From Litoreibacter ascidiaceicola (GTDB taxonomy: Bacteria > Pseudomonadota > Alphaproteobacteria > Rhodobacterales > Rhodobacteraceae), in the NCBI RefSeq assembly GCF_900129235.1, contig NZ_FQUV01000002.1, positions 1-64,000 on the forward strand: a DNA stretch of 64,000 nucleotides, given 5' to 3'. Made by a program: the position numbers and the translations under genes. Position 1 is the first letter of the stretch. Every line of letters begins with the position of its first letter. Shown in pieces: positions 27,313 to 35,659 of this stretch. The notes beneath the pieces were generated by a model, which was not told the origin of the DNA, did no database searches, and saw only the letters and a program-made list of their open reading frames with translations.

Positions 27313-27938
27313 AAAAACGCCTCGTCCAGAAAGGGGTCATCCGACGGGGCGTCTTGCAAGACTGCGCGATAGGGCGAGAGGTCGATCGTGCGCGCGGAGG
27401 GCAAGCCGAGGTCGATATGGGTGGCTAAGATGGCGGAGCCGCCTGCTGCCAGATGCGCGGTGATGGCGGCGGCGAAGCGGGCGACGTTTTCAGCGTCGAG
27501 CGAGACGGTGGGCTCATCCAGCGCCCAGATTGCGCGACCGGTGAGCATCAGGCGCGACAGCGACAAGCGACGTTTTTGACCTGCGGAGAGGTCTTGCGCG
27601 CGGCGCGTGAGCAGGCTTTCCAGATCGAAGGTTTCAACGGCGGGGTTGATATCGCGGGTGCCGAAGATGTCGGCCCAGAATTGCAGGTTCTCTTCGACAC
27701 TTAATTGCGCCTTCAAACCGTCCGCGTGGGCGGCGTAGGCGACATCCTCGGTCGAGAAGCTCAGCTTGCCAGAGACGGGCGGTGTCAGACCTGCCAAGCA
27801 GCGCAGCAAGGTGGTCTTGCCCGCACCATTGGGTGCGCGCAGAATAAGCGCCTCACCCGCGGCGACCTCGAAAGTTACGCCAGTGAGCACTGTCACCTCG
27901 CCACGTCGGCAGGCCAGATTTTCGACACCAAATTTCAT
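27309..27938 (-). CDS. ccmA: Haem exporter ATP-binding protein CcmA
   Basis: The 209-residue ABC ATPase has Walker [14 protein letters not shown], signature [13 protein letters not shown] and Walker [14 protein letters not shown], and the short length of CcmA. It drives release of haem-bound CcmE. It starts the ccmABCD run on the minus strand and is divergent from acnA, with a 164-base gap between them. Confidence 0.95.
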   Translation of the reverse strand: MKFGVENLACRRGEVTVLTGVTFEVAAGEALILRAPNGAGKTTLLRCLAGLTPPVSGKLSFSTEDVAYAAHADGLKAQLSVEENLQFWADIFGTRDINPAVETFDLESLLTRRAQDLSAGQKRRLSLSRLMLTGRAIWALDEPTVSLDAENVARFAAAITAHLAAGGSAILATHIDLGLPSARTIDLSPYRAVLQDAPSDDPFLDEAFL

Positions 27939-27984
27939 CGAAACACGCCTAGCGCATCGGCTGCGTGGCGAAAACAGGTAAAAA

Positions 27985-28002
27985 TGTATGCAATAGTATA
28001 CA
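27985..28002. promoter_or_regulatory. Inverted repeat between ccmA and acnA, possible operator
   Basis: TGTATGC (27985-27991) and GTATACA (27996-28002) form a seven-base inverted repeat with one mismatch around AATA, in a short AT-rich island of the divergent intergenic region. TGTATAC-type half sites are used by GntR-family regulators in Proteobacteria, so a regulatory site is plausible, but no regulator is identified. Confidence 0.35.
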
Positions 28003-28102
28003 AAAAGTGGTAGAAGGACGTTATGCCCCCTTGATCGCCTGAAAAACTTGGGGCATGACCGCTCCAGAATTCACTTTCCATATCAAAACGGGAGTCCCAG
28101 CT

Positions 28103-30871
28103 ATGCCTATCGTCGTCGGACAAGACACCGCCAAGACCCGCCGCAGCTTAAGTGCCGGTGGCAAAACCTTCGCCTATTATTCGATCAAGGCGGCTGAAGA
28201 AGCTGGCTTGGGCGACTTCTCCAAACTGCCCGCAGCGTTGAAAGTGGTGTTGGAAAACATGCTGCGGTTTGAGGACGGCAAAACGGTTCATGTCGATGAC
28301 ATCAAGGCGTTCTCGGACTGGGCCAAGCAAGGCGGCAAGAACCCCAAGGAAATCGCATATCGCCCCGCCCGTATCCTGCTGCAAGACTTCACCGGCGTGC
28401 CTGCCGTGGTTGATCTGGCCGCGATGCGTGACGGGTTGAAAAACCTTGGGGGCGATCCTGAGAAGATTAACCCGCTGAACCCGGTTGATCTGGTCATTGA
28501 CCACTCGGTCATGATTGACGAGTTTGGCAATGCGCGCGCGTTCCAGATGAACGTCGACCGCGAATACGAGCGCAACATGGAGCGCTATACCTTCCTGAAA
28601 TGGGGCCAGTCCGCGTTTAACAACTTCCGCGTTGTGCCGCCCGGCACCGGTATTTGTCACCAGGTGAACCTTGAGTATCTGTCCAAGACCGTTTGGTCCG
28701 ACAAGGACCAAAGCGGCGAGATGGTGGCCTATCCCGATACGCTGGTCGGCACCGACTCTCACACCACCATGGTTAACGGCGCTGCTGTTCTGGGCTGGGG
28801 TGTTGGCGGCATTGAGGCCGAGGCCGCGATGCTGGGCCAGCCGATTTCCATGCTGATCCCTGAAGTTGTGGGCTTCGAGCTGACGGGGGCCATGGTCGAA
28901 GGCACCACCGGCACTGACCTTGTGCTGAAAGTCGTTGAAATGCTGCGCGAAAAGGGTGTGGTTGGTAAGTTTGTAGAATTCTACGGCAAGGGCCTCGACA
29001 ATCTGCCGCTGGCGGACCGTGCGACGATCGCCAACATGGCACCGGAATACGGCGCGACCTGTGGCTTCTTCCCGATTGATGACGAGACGCTGCGCTACCT
29101 CACCAATACCGGCCGCGAGGAAGAGACCATCGCGCTGGTTGAAGCCTACGCCAAAGAGAACGGCTTCTGGCGCGGTGCGGATTACGCGCCGATCTACACC
29201 GACACGCTGAGCCTTGATATGAGCACTATCGTGCCAGCGATTTCCGGCCCGAAACGTCCACAGGACTACATCGCGCTTGATCAAGCGGCAAAAGCATTCG
29301 GCGAATACATCAAAGGACAGCGCCCCGAGAAAAGCGCGCCGACGGACGAGAAGAAAGAATGGACGGGCGAGGGCGGACAACCGGCACCTGCGCACATCCC
29401 AGGTGATGTGGGTCACCACAAATCCTACGCCGTTAAAGGTCAGGATTACCGCCTGCATGACGGCTCCATCGTGATTGCGTCGATTACATCGTGCACCAAC
29501 ACCTCGAACCCTTATGTGATGATCGGGGCAGGGCTTGTGGCACGCAAGGCGCGTGCGCTGGGTCTGACGCGCAAGCCTTGGGTGAAAACCTCGCTGGCGC
29601 CGGGCTCTCAGGTGGTTTCGGCCTATCTGGAAGCCGCAAACCTGCAAGAGGATCTGGATGCCATCGGCTTCAACCTTGTGGGCTACGGCTGCACTACCTG
29701 TATCGGCAACTCCGGCCCCATCGCACCGGAACTGTCCGAAGCCGTCAACGAGGGCGACCTGATCGCAACGTCCGTATTGTCAGGCAACCGCAACTTCGAG
29801 GGGCGCATCAGCCCCGACGTGCGTGCGAACTACCTCGCCTCGCCGCCGCTGGTTGTGGCCTATGCACTGGCTGGCGACATGAATATCGACATCGCGAAGG
29901 ACCCGCTGGGCCAAGACAAGGACGGCAATGACGTCTACCTGAAAGACATCTGGCCAACCTCCAAGGAAGTCGCGGATCTGGTCGAGCAAACCGTCACCCG
30001 CGAAGCGTTCCGCGAAAAATATGCCGATGTGTTCAAGGGTGACGAAAAATGGCAGGGCGTGGAGACAACCGACAGCCTGACCTATGACTGGCCTGCGACA
30101 TCCACTTATGTGCAGAACCCGCCATACTTCCAGGATATGTCGGCAGAGCCGGGCGTGATCACGGACGTGAAGGGGGCCAAAGTTCTGGCCGTTCTGGGCG
30201 ACATGATCACGACCGACCACATCTCCCCGGCGGGCTCGTTTGCGCAAAGCAGCCCTGCGGGTCAGTATCTGATCGAGCGTCAGGTTGCCCCGCGCGAGTT
30301 CAACTCTTACGGCTCGCGCCGTGGTAACCACGAGATCATGATGCGCGGCACGTTCGCCAACATCCGCATCAAGAACGAGATGCTGGACGGCGTCGAAGGT
30401 GGCTACACCAAAGGGCCAGACGGCAAGCAAGCGTCGATCTTTGACGCGGCGATGGCGTATCAAGAGCAAGGCACACCGCTGGTTATCTTCGGGGGCGAGC
30501 AATACGGCGCTGGTTCCTCGCGTGACTGGGCTGCCAAAGGCACCGCGCTTCTGGGTGTTAAGGCTGTGATCGCGGAAAGCTTCGAGCGTATTCACCGCTC
30601 CAACCTTGTTGGTATGGGGGTGATCCCGTTCGAGTTTACCGGCGGCGACACTCGCAAATCTCTGGATCTAACTGGCGACGAGACTGTGAACATCACTGGC
30701 CTTGAAGGCGATTTGAAGCCGCTATCCGACGTGCCTTGCGAAATCACCATGGCCGATGGCACGGTGAAAAACATCACGCTGAAATGCCGGATCGATACCG
30801 CAATCGAGAAGGAATACATCGAGCATGGTGGTGTTCTGCACTACGTGCTGCGTGACTTGGCTGTGTCCTAA
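28103..30871 (+). CDS. acnA: Aconitate hydratase A
   Basis: AcnA interconverts citrate and isocitrate in the TCA cycle with a 4Fe-4S cluster. The 922-residue protein carries the cluster cysteines in SCTNTSNP and GCTTCIGNSG, and substrate-binding stretches such as GTDSHTTMVNG and GAGSSRDWAAKG. ATG 28103 is preceded by GGGAG and gives the standard N-terminus; an ATG at 28055 in the same frame would add 16 residues. It is monocistronic, ending at a good terminator. Confidence 0.97.
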   Translation: MPIVVGQDTAKTRRSLSAGGKTFAYYSIKAAEEAGLGDFSKLPAALKVVLENMLRFEDGKTVHVDDIKAFSDWAKQGGKNPKEIAYRPARILLQDFTGVPAVVDLAAMRDGLKNLGGDPEKINPLNPVDLVIDHSVMIDEFGNARAFQMNVDREYERNMERYTFLKWGQSAFNNFRVVPPGTGICHQVNLEYLSKTVWSDKDQSGEMVAYPDTLVGTDSHTTMVNGAAVLGWGVGGIEAEAAMLGQPISMLIPEVVGFELTGAMVEGTTGTDLVLKVVEMLREKGVVGKFVEFYGKGLDNLPLADRATIANMAPEYGATCGFFPIDDETLRYLTNTGREEETIALVEAYAKENGFWRGADYAPIYTDTLSLDMSTIVPAISGPKRPQDYIALDQAAKAFGEYIKGQRPEKSAPTDEKKEWTGEGGQPAPAHIPGDVGHHKSYAVKGQDYRLHDGSIVIASITSCTNTSNPYVMIGAGLVARKARALGLTRKPWVKTSLAPGSQVVSAYLEAANLQEDLDAIGFNLVGYGCTTCIGNSGPIAPELSEAVNEGDLIATSVLSGNRNFEGRISPDVRANYLASPPLVVAYALAGDMNIDIAKDPLGQDKDGNDVYLKDIWPTSKEVADLVEQTVTREAFREKYADVFKGDEKWQGVETTDSLTYDWPATSTYVQNPPYFQDMSAEPGVITDVKGAKVLAVLGDMITTDHISPAGSFAQSSPAGQYLIERQVAPREFNSYGSRRGNHEIMMRGTFANIRIKNEMLDGVEGGYTKGPDGKQASIFDAAMAYQEQGTPLVIFGGEQYGAGSSRDWAAKGTALLGVKAVIAESFERIHRSNLVGMGVIPFEFTGGDTRKSLDLTGDETVNITGLEGDLKPLSDVPCEITMADGTVKNITLKCRIDTAIEKEYIEHGGVLHYVLRDLAVS

Positions 30872-30890
30872 GCATCTGAGTTGAAAATTC

Positions 30891-30925
30891 GGCCCGTCGC
30901 GAGACCGTCGCGGCGGGCCTTTTTT
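30891..30925 (+). terminator. Rho-independent terminator after acnA
   Basis: GGCCCGTCGCGA (30891-30902) pairs with TCGCGGCGGGCC (30908-30919) as a 12-base stem with a single G-T wobble and a five-base loop, followed directly by six T's. It starts 20 bases after the acnA stop. Confidence 0.9.
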
Positions 30926-30972
30926 ATGCGGCAAGGGTTTCTTCCGAGCGGCGCTGGAGGCAGTATCAACGC

Positions 30973-31419
30973 ATGAAGAATTTCCCCGACCTACCACCGA
31001 TTTGGCTGTTATTGTTTATGGGGGTGAACTGGCTGGCCGCGCGCTTTTTGCCATGGCGCGTGGATGCTCCCTTGCTTGACGTTGTGAGTTGGGGCGGGAT
31101 CGCCATCGGACTGGTGTTGATCGCGTGGTCGGCGGTTTGGTTCTGGCTGCGCAAGACCACAATCGAGCCACATCACACGCCCCAAAACCTGATCGTTGAG
31201 GGGCCGTACCAACTGTCGCGCAACCCGATCTATGTGGGCATGGCGATTATTCTGGCCGCCGCAGTCGTAGGGCGGGGGCAATTTTTGTGCCTGATCCTGA
31301 TCCCGCTCTTCGTTGTCCTCATCAACAGGCGTTTTATTGTGCCGGAGGAAGCCTCCCTTCGCGCGGTGTTTGGGGCCGAGGCCGAAACTTATATGCAAGC
31401 CACACGGCGATGGCTCTGA
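30973..31419 (+). CDS. Isoprenylcysteine/phospholipid methyltransferase-family membrane protein
   Basis: The 148-residue protein has three or four membrane helices and the family motifs GPYQLSRNPIYVGM and VPEEASLRAVFGAEAETYMQ. This is the ICMT/PEMT-like fold found in bacterial methyltransferases of unknown substrate. It stands alone on the plus strand between the aconitase terminator and the DUF1223 gene. Confidence 0.85.
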   Translation: MKNFPDLPPIWLLLFMGVNWLAARFLPWRVDAPLLDVVSWGGIAIGLVLIAWSAVWFWLRKTTIEPHHTPQNLIVEGPYQLSRNPIYVGMAIILAAAVVGRGQFLCLILIPLFVVLINRRFIVPEEASLRAVFGAEAETYMQATRRWL

Positions 31420-31504
31420 CGACGTGCTCGCAAAGGCTTGATTGGCGCGCGATGGAGTGACAGCCTAGATAAAGAGAAGTCGCACATGGAATTCCGAGAT
31501 TGAT

Positions 31505-32209
31505 ATGATCAAACGCCTAACCGCCGCCGCACTTGCTTCTTTGACCCTAGCCAGCACCGCGCCAGCCCTAGCCGGCGGACCGGTGGTGGTGGAGCTGTTC
31601 ACGTCGCAAGGCTGTTCGTCCTGCCCACCAGCTGACGCGATATTGGGCGAGTTGGCAGACCGCGAAGACGTCATCGCGTTGAGCCTGCATGTGGATTATT
31701 GGGACTACCTTGGCTGGGTCGATGAATTTGCCGATCCCGCACACACGGCGCGACAGCGCGGCTACGCCCGCGCGGCCAAAAGCACGATGATCTACACGCC
31801 TCAGATGGTCATTGGTGGCACGGATCAGATCGTTGGCACGAAGGCCATGCAACTGGCCAAATTCATTGACCAGCACAAGAACGCACCGGATGTGGTTTCG
31901 TTGAAGCTAAGCCGTGATGGCTCTGGCGCTTTGCAAATTTCAGCCCAACGGACGGGTGATGTGCCAAGCGACATGCTGGTTCAAGTCGTGCGCTATATGC
32001 GCGAACGGGTTGTCAGTATTCGCTCCGGCGAGAACGCGGGCAAGGATGTGACCTACCATAATGTGGTGGAAAGCATGGTTTCGGTCGGTGGCTGGAACGG
32101 TGATGCCGACTTGAACATGCAGGCGGACGCGCCGGGGGATCATCCGGCGGTGGTTCTTATTCAGGACGGATCGTCCGGCCCCATCTTGGCTGCGGCGCGG
32201 GTCGACTGA
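31505..32209 (+). CDS. DUF1223 thioredoxin-like secreted protein
   Basis: A signal peptide (residues 1-23, ending ALAGG) precedes a DUF1223 domain: VVVELFTSQGCSSCPPADAILGELA with a CxxC pair, and HVDYWDYLGWVDEFADP, both diagnostic. The thioredoxin-like fold and CxxC suggest a periplasmic redox role, not established. Its last 49 bases overlap, tail to tail, the end of the LpxL-like gene. Confidence 0.88.
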   Translation: MIKRLTAAALASLTLASTAPALAGGPVVVELFTSQGCSSCPPADAILGELADREDVIALSLHVDYWDYLGWVDEFADPAHTARQRGYARAAKSTMIYTPQMVIGGTDQIVGTKAMQLAKFIDQHKNAPDVVSLKLSRDGSGALQISAQRTGDVPSDMLVQVVRYMRERVVSIRSGENAGKDVTYHNVVESMVSVGGWNGDADLNMQADAPGDHPAVVLIQDGSSGPILAAARVD

Positions 32210-33108
32210 CGGACCTCTGCCTGCTCGGGCTTCCAGCGGCGGTGAATCCAGAACCACTGATCCATGTGTTGGCGCACCAAAGCCTCTAGCGAGTCGTTGA
32301 GGGCTTGTGTCATCTCGACGGGCGTCGAATGGGGGATGGGGGCTTCGCAGACGACCTCGAAATCCAGACCGTTCGGTTGGCGTATGCCGTAAACGGGAAT
32401 GACCAAAGCGTTGTATTTCAATGCCAGATCTGCCGCGGACAAGGCCGTCGGGGCGGGCTTGCCGAAGAAGGTCAAATCCTCGCCGTCCCACATGTATTGG
32501 TCGACCAGAAAGCCTGCCATGCCACCGCCACGCAGGAATTTGATCAATCCTGCCAACCCCTGACGCCCGCGTGGAAAGACCGGCGTGCCGACCTTGCTGA
32601 TGGCGGCGACGTAATGCGGGTTAAAAAACCCGTTGTTCATTTCACGGTAAAGCGCACCGACGTTGAACCCTGCTGCAATCAGCGCCGCGCGCGGGGCATC
32701 GTAATTGCCGAAATGGCCTGTGACGAGGACGACGGGTCGCCCGTCTGCATGCGCTTGGCGAAGTGCCGCCACACCTTCGCCCGTGAGGGGCGCGTGCTTG
32801 AAGCGGTCGGTGAAGCCTTTGCCGGAATATATCTCGATCAGTGTGCGGCCAGCATTGTCGGGAACAGCGCGGGCGAGGCGGTCGACCTCGGCTTGCGGCA
32901 TGTCTGGGCAGACATAGGCGAGGTTCTCGCGCACCCGTTTGGAATAGCCCGCCAAGGGAGCCACGATGCGCGACACGATCCAGCCCGCCAGTGGCACCCG
33001 CCAGCGATAGGGCAAAGCGAGTGCGACGCCGATCACGCCACGAATGGCCAGATAGGAGACGAATTCGCCCACGCCGCGGCGCGCTGTTGCTGTGCTGCCT
33101 AATGCCAT
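32161..33108 (-). CDS. Lysophospholipid/lipid A acyltransferase (LpxL/HtrB family)
   Basis: The 315-residue protein has the LPLAT pattern: an N-terminal membrane-proximal helix, TGHFGNYD with the HX4D catalytic pair, GALYREMNNGFFN and the stretch DQYMWDGEDLTFFGKPAP. Enzymes of this family add secondary acyl chains to lipid A. It is the last gene of a long minus-strand run and starts three bases after the EamA gene. Confidence 0.87.
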   Translation of the reverse strand: MALGSTATARRGVGEFVSYLAIRGVIGVALALPYRWRVPLAGWIVSRIVAPLAGYSKRVRENLAYVCPDMPQAEVDRLARAVPDNAGRTLIEIYSGKGFTDRFKHAPLTGEGVAALRQAHADGRPVVLVTGHFGNYDAPRAALIAAGFNVGALYREMNNGFFNPHYVAAISKVGTPVFPRGRQGLAGLIKFLRGGGMAGFLVDQYMWDGEDLTFFGKPAPTALSAADLALKYNALVIPVYGIRQPNGLDFEVVCEAPIPHSTPVEMTQALNDSLEALVRQHMDQWFWIHRRWKPEQAEVRQSTRAAAKMGPDDPS

Positions 33109-33111
33109 GTG

Positions 33112-33975
33112 TTAGCTGGTTTTAACCCGTGTTTCACGATGCCAGACATAAAGCCCGGCCCCGACGATAACAAGCGCCCCGATATAGACGGGGCCGTCGG
33201 GGTAGTTGTTGAAGAACACCACGCCCCAGACGCTGGAAAAGATCAGCGCCACATAGGTGAAGGGCGCAAGGAGCGACGCGGGGGCCATGGACAACGCGCG
33301 GATCAGCAGCAATTGCCCCATGGTGCCAAGAAGACCGACGCCGAGCATGTAGGGCAGATCGGAGGCCTCTAGCGGTTGCCAGAAGAACGGGACCATGACG
33401 CACAGAACAAGCGTGGCGACGGTTCCAGTGTAGAACAGCGAGGTCCACACGTCCTCACCGCGCCCGGCGTAGCGGGTGGCGAGCGCGTAGGTCGAATAGC
33501 AGATGACCCCGCCAAGGGTCAGCAACGCGTAGGGGGTGAAGGCGTCGGTGCCAGGGCGCAGCACGATCATGGCGCCTATCAGGGCCACGGCTGCCGCGAC
33601 CGCGCGGCGAATGCCGAAGGTCTCGCCCAGAAAAACCGCAGCGCCGATCATGATGAGAATAGGCGCGGTTTGCATGAGGGCCGTGGTCTCGATCAGCGAC
33701 ATCTTCTTGAAGCCGAAGAAGAAAAATCCTGTGGTCCCAAGCAGCACGATAGCGCGAAAGACCTGTAGCCCAGGGCGTTGCGTGTGGACGACGGATCGCA
33801 GGCGCGGCGACACGATCAGCGTGACCAGCACCATTTGCACGGTGTAGCGCGCCCAGAGGGTTTGCACGGTGTCGACGCGGGTGGAGAGCGCCTTGGCGCA
33901 GACATCCATTAGGGTAAACATGAGGGTGGCCGCGATCATCAAGGCGATGCCGCGGGCGACGTTGTTTTCCGCCAT
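33112..33975 (-). CDS. EamA-family (DMT) transporter
   Basis: The 287-residue protein has ten predicted helices arranged as two EamA repeats; the first begins ALMIAATLMFTLMDVCAKALS and the second lies after residue 150. Such proteins export metabolites such as amino acids or import small solutes. Its ATG overlaps the stop of the nitrile hydratase-like alpha gene (TGATG), so it may transport a substrate or product of that enzyme. Confidence 0.88.
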   Translation of the reverse strand: MAENNVARGIALMIAATLMFTLMDVCAKALSTRVDTVQTLWARYTVQMVLVTLIVSPRLRSVVHTQRPGLQVFRAIVLLGTTGFFFFGFKKMSLIETTALMQTAPILIMIGAAVFLGETFGIRRAVAAAVALIGAMIVLRPGTDAFTPYALLTLGGVICYSTYALATRYAGRGEDVWTSLFYTGTVATLVLCVMVPFFWQPLEASDLPYMLGVGLLGTMGQLLLIRALSMAPASLLAPFTYVALIFSSVWGVVFFNNYPDGPVYIGALVIVGAGLYVWHRETRVKTS

Positions 33976-34616
33976 CAGGGCGCTTTAGGCAGGCCGGTGC
34001 CGATCATGCTGTCGCGGGTGACGAGGTCGGCCAATTGTTCGGTGGTCATATCCTCGGTGCCATCGGGGCGTGCGGGCAGCACGATGTAGCGCATGTCGGC
34101 GGTGCTGTCGTGGACCCGCAGCGTGGTGTTTGCGGGCAAATCAACGCCAAACTCGCGCAAGACGGCTCGGGGTTCGCGCACCGCACGGGAGCGGTATTCG
34201 CGGGTTTTGTACCAGTCAGGCGGCAGGCCCAGCAGGTTGCGCGGGTAGCACGAGCACAGGGTGCAGACGATCAAGTTGTGGGTGTCGGCGGTATTCTCGA
34301 CGGCGACCAGATGCATCGGGCCGATGTCGAACCCCATTTCGCGGGCGGCGTCGGAGCCGTTGTCCAGCAGGCGTGTCTTGAAGTCGGGATCAGTCCATGC
34401 GCGGGCCACCACTGCGGCCCCGTTCGCAGGGGAGCGATCGTCCATTGCGTCGATCTGCGCTTGGATTTGCGCGGGGGTCAGCTCGCCCTTTTCGACCATC
34501 AATTCGCGGATGGCGATTTCCATCGTCTGCCAATAGGTCAGCGCCCCGTCATTATCCTTGCGGTAAGGATGGCCGGAGGGGGACAGGTGGTCATGGTCGT
34601 GATGATCATGGGGCAT
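33975..34616 (-). CDS. Nitrile hydratase alpha subunit / thiocyanate hydrolase gamma-like subunit
   Basis: The 213-residue protein has a His-rich N-terminus (HDHHDHDH) and the NHase metal site CTLCSC (Cys118, Cys121, Cys123). In this family, CTLCSC indicates the low-spin cobalt form. The two later Cys in the motif are normally oxidised to sulfinic and sulfenic acid. NHase hydrates nitriles to amides; the three-subunit relative thiocyanate hydrolase makes carbonyl sulfide and ammonia. It overlaps the C-terminal beta-like gene by 11 bases. Confidence 0.88.
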   Translation of the reverse strand: MPHDHHDHDHLSPSGHPYRKDNDGALTYWQTMEIAIRELMVEKGELTPAQIQAQIDAMDDRSPANGAAVVARAWTDPDFKTRLLDNGSDAAREMGFDIGPMHLVAVENTADTHNLIVCTLCSCYPRNLLGLPPDWYKTREYRSRAVREPRAVLREFGVDLPANTTLRVHDSTADMRYIVLPARPDGTEDMTTEQLADLVTRDSMIGTGLPKAP

Positions 34617-34884
34617 CTTGGTCGATCCAGTGCTCGTAGATTTCGGCGTCCAGTGTGTCTTGCGGGGCTTCGGCGTCAGGCCAGATATGGCCCATCTCGA
34701 AGCGGACCCGATACAGTGTGCGCGTTGGGGCAGGGACCATGTAGGCCAGCTGTTCGGGGTTTTTGAACGGACCTAGAACACGCTCCACCACGCCGGTTTT
34801 GCCGCGCAGATAGTGCGGCGTGCGGATGTGGCCAAGCGGCGACATGGTTTTGATGCGGACCTTGGTGCCGGGCGACAGGGTCAC
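34606..34884 (-). CDS. Nitrile hydratase beta subunit, C-terminal half (SH3-like)
   Basis: The 92 residues correspond only to the C-terminal SH3-like half of an NHase beta subunit: GTKVRIKTMSPLGHIRTPHYLRGKTG and LYRVRFEMGHIWP. The N-terminal half is a separate gene upstream, overlapping by four bases (ATGA). This matches the alpha subunit (ScnA) of thiocyanate hydrolase, which is likewise half of an NHase beta. The gene is intact, so it is a split rather than a broken gene. Confidence 0.85.
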   Translation of the reverse strand: MTLSPGTKVRIKTMSPLGHIRTPHYLRGKTGVVERVLGPFKNPEQLAYMVPAPTRTLYRVRFEMGHIWPDAEAPQDTLDAEIYEHWIDQDAP

Positions 34885-35213
34885 GATTGCACCGCGCCAT
34901 AGGTGTCGCCGCGGGCTTTGATCTCTTCCATCTTGGTGCCGAGTTCTTCGAGCGTGTAGACGCCGGCCTCGATCAGGTTCTGGTTGAGGGCAGCGACCCA
35001 GCGTTCGTAGTAGGTCATGCTCTCGAACGCTTGCTCACCCATGTCCTCCAGCGCGCGACGCAGACCGTCGACGGTGAAATGGCCGCGTTGCTGGCCAAGA
35101 ATTACCAGCGCATCCACGCGCTTTTCCCAAATGGCGAAATCGTGACCATCCATCGGGACGGGGCCAGCGGCCTCGCCGCCCATGTCGTGCCAGCGATGTT
35201 GCGGATCATCCAT
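34881..35213 (-). CDS. Nitrile hydratase beta subunit, N-terminal half
   Basis: The 110 residues match the N-terminal helical part of NHase beta: WHDMGGEAAGPVPMDGHDFAIWEKRVDAL and SMTYYERWVAALNQNLIEAGVYTLEELGTKM. It corresponds to ScnB in the scnB-scnA-scnC order known from Thiobacillus thioparus. The stop overlaps the next start by four bases. It starts three bases after the sulfurtransferase gene ends. Confidence 0.85.
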   Translation of the reverse strand: MDDPQHRWHDMGGEAAGPVPMDGHDFAIWEKRVDALVILGQQRGHFTVDGLRRALEDMGEQAFESMTYYERWVAALNQNLIEAGVYTLEELGTKMEEIKARGDTYGAVQS

Positions 35214-35216
35214 GTG

Positions 35217-35627
35217 CTAGCCTTTCGCAAGTGCGTCGATCTGGGGACCAAGCTGCGGCATCGGGAAGCCTGCCTTGTCGAGCGCATCCAGAATATCGGC
35301 GGTGGGTTGTTTGCCCGCCTCCGCCAACGCCCAGACGATAGCGGAACGTGTGCCTGAGGCGCAATAAGCGAGCGCTTTGCCGTCCGCCTTCTGGGCCTCG
35401 ACATTGTCCATGGTAAGTTGGCCCATGACGACGGGATTGTCGCAAAAGGTCAAGCCAGCGGCTAGTACAACCTCTTCGATCTCGTCGGGTTTATCGCCGG
35501 GCGCGCTTTCGGCCGAGGGGCGATTGCAGATGATGTGAGTGAAGCCTTCGGCCTTGATCGCCTCGATGTCCGAGATGTGAATTTGAGGTGTTACGGCGAA
35601 GTCGGGGGAGAGTGTGCGAATATCCAT
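35217..35627 (-). CDS. TIGR01244-family sulfurtransferase (DUF442)
   Basis: The 136-residue protein matches the DUF442 (BLH) domain: SPDFAVTPQIHISDIEAIKAEGFTHIICNRP and the phosphatase/rhodanese-like P-loop YCASGTRS (Cys-x5-Arg). Related domains occur fused to sulfide:quinone reductases and persulfide-handling enzymes. Its position directly before a thiocyanate hydrolase-like trio makes a role in sulfur or cyanide detoxification attractive, but this is inference. Confidence 0.83.
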   Translation of the reverse strand: MDIRTLSPDFAVTPQIHISDIEAIKAEGFTHIICNRPSAESAPGDKPDEIEEVVLAAGLTFCDNPVVMGQLTMDNVEAQKADGKALAYCASGTRSAIVWALAEAGKQPTADILDALDKAGFPMPQLGPQIDALAKG

Positions 35628-35659
35628 GGCTACCAGTTACTTCGGGTTGAGGCGCGCGT

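Noticed and set aside
26437-27372. Plus-strand frame of 311 codons opposite ccmB and the ccmB-ccmC gap
   Set aside because: Low-complexity Gln/Gly-rich shadow; ccmB and its neighbours are well supported.
28148-29647. Long open frame (499 codons) on the minus strand opposite aconitase
   Set aside because: Shadow of the GC-rich aconitase gene; no ribosome-binding site and low-complexity composition.
33975-35213. Frameshifted beta subunit gene as a pseudogene
   Set aside because: Both halves are intact with their own starts and overlapping junctions, and the alpha subunit is complete, so a natural split is more likely than decay.
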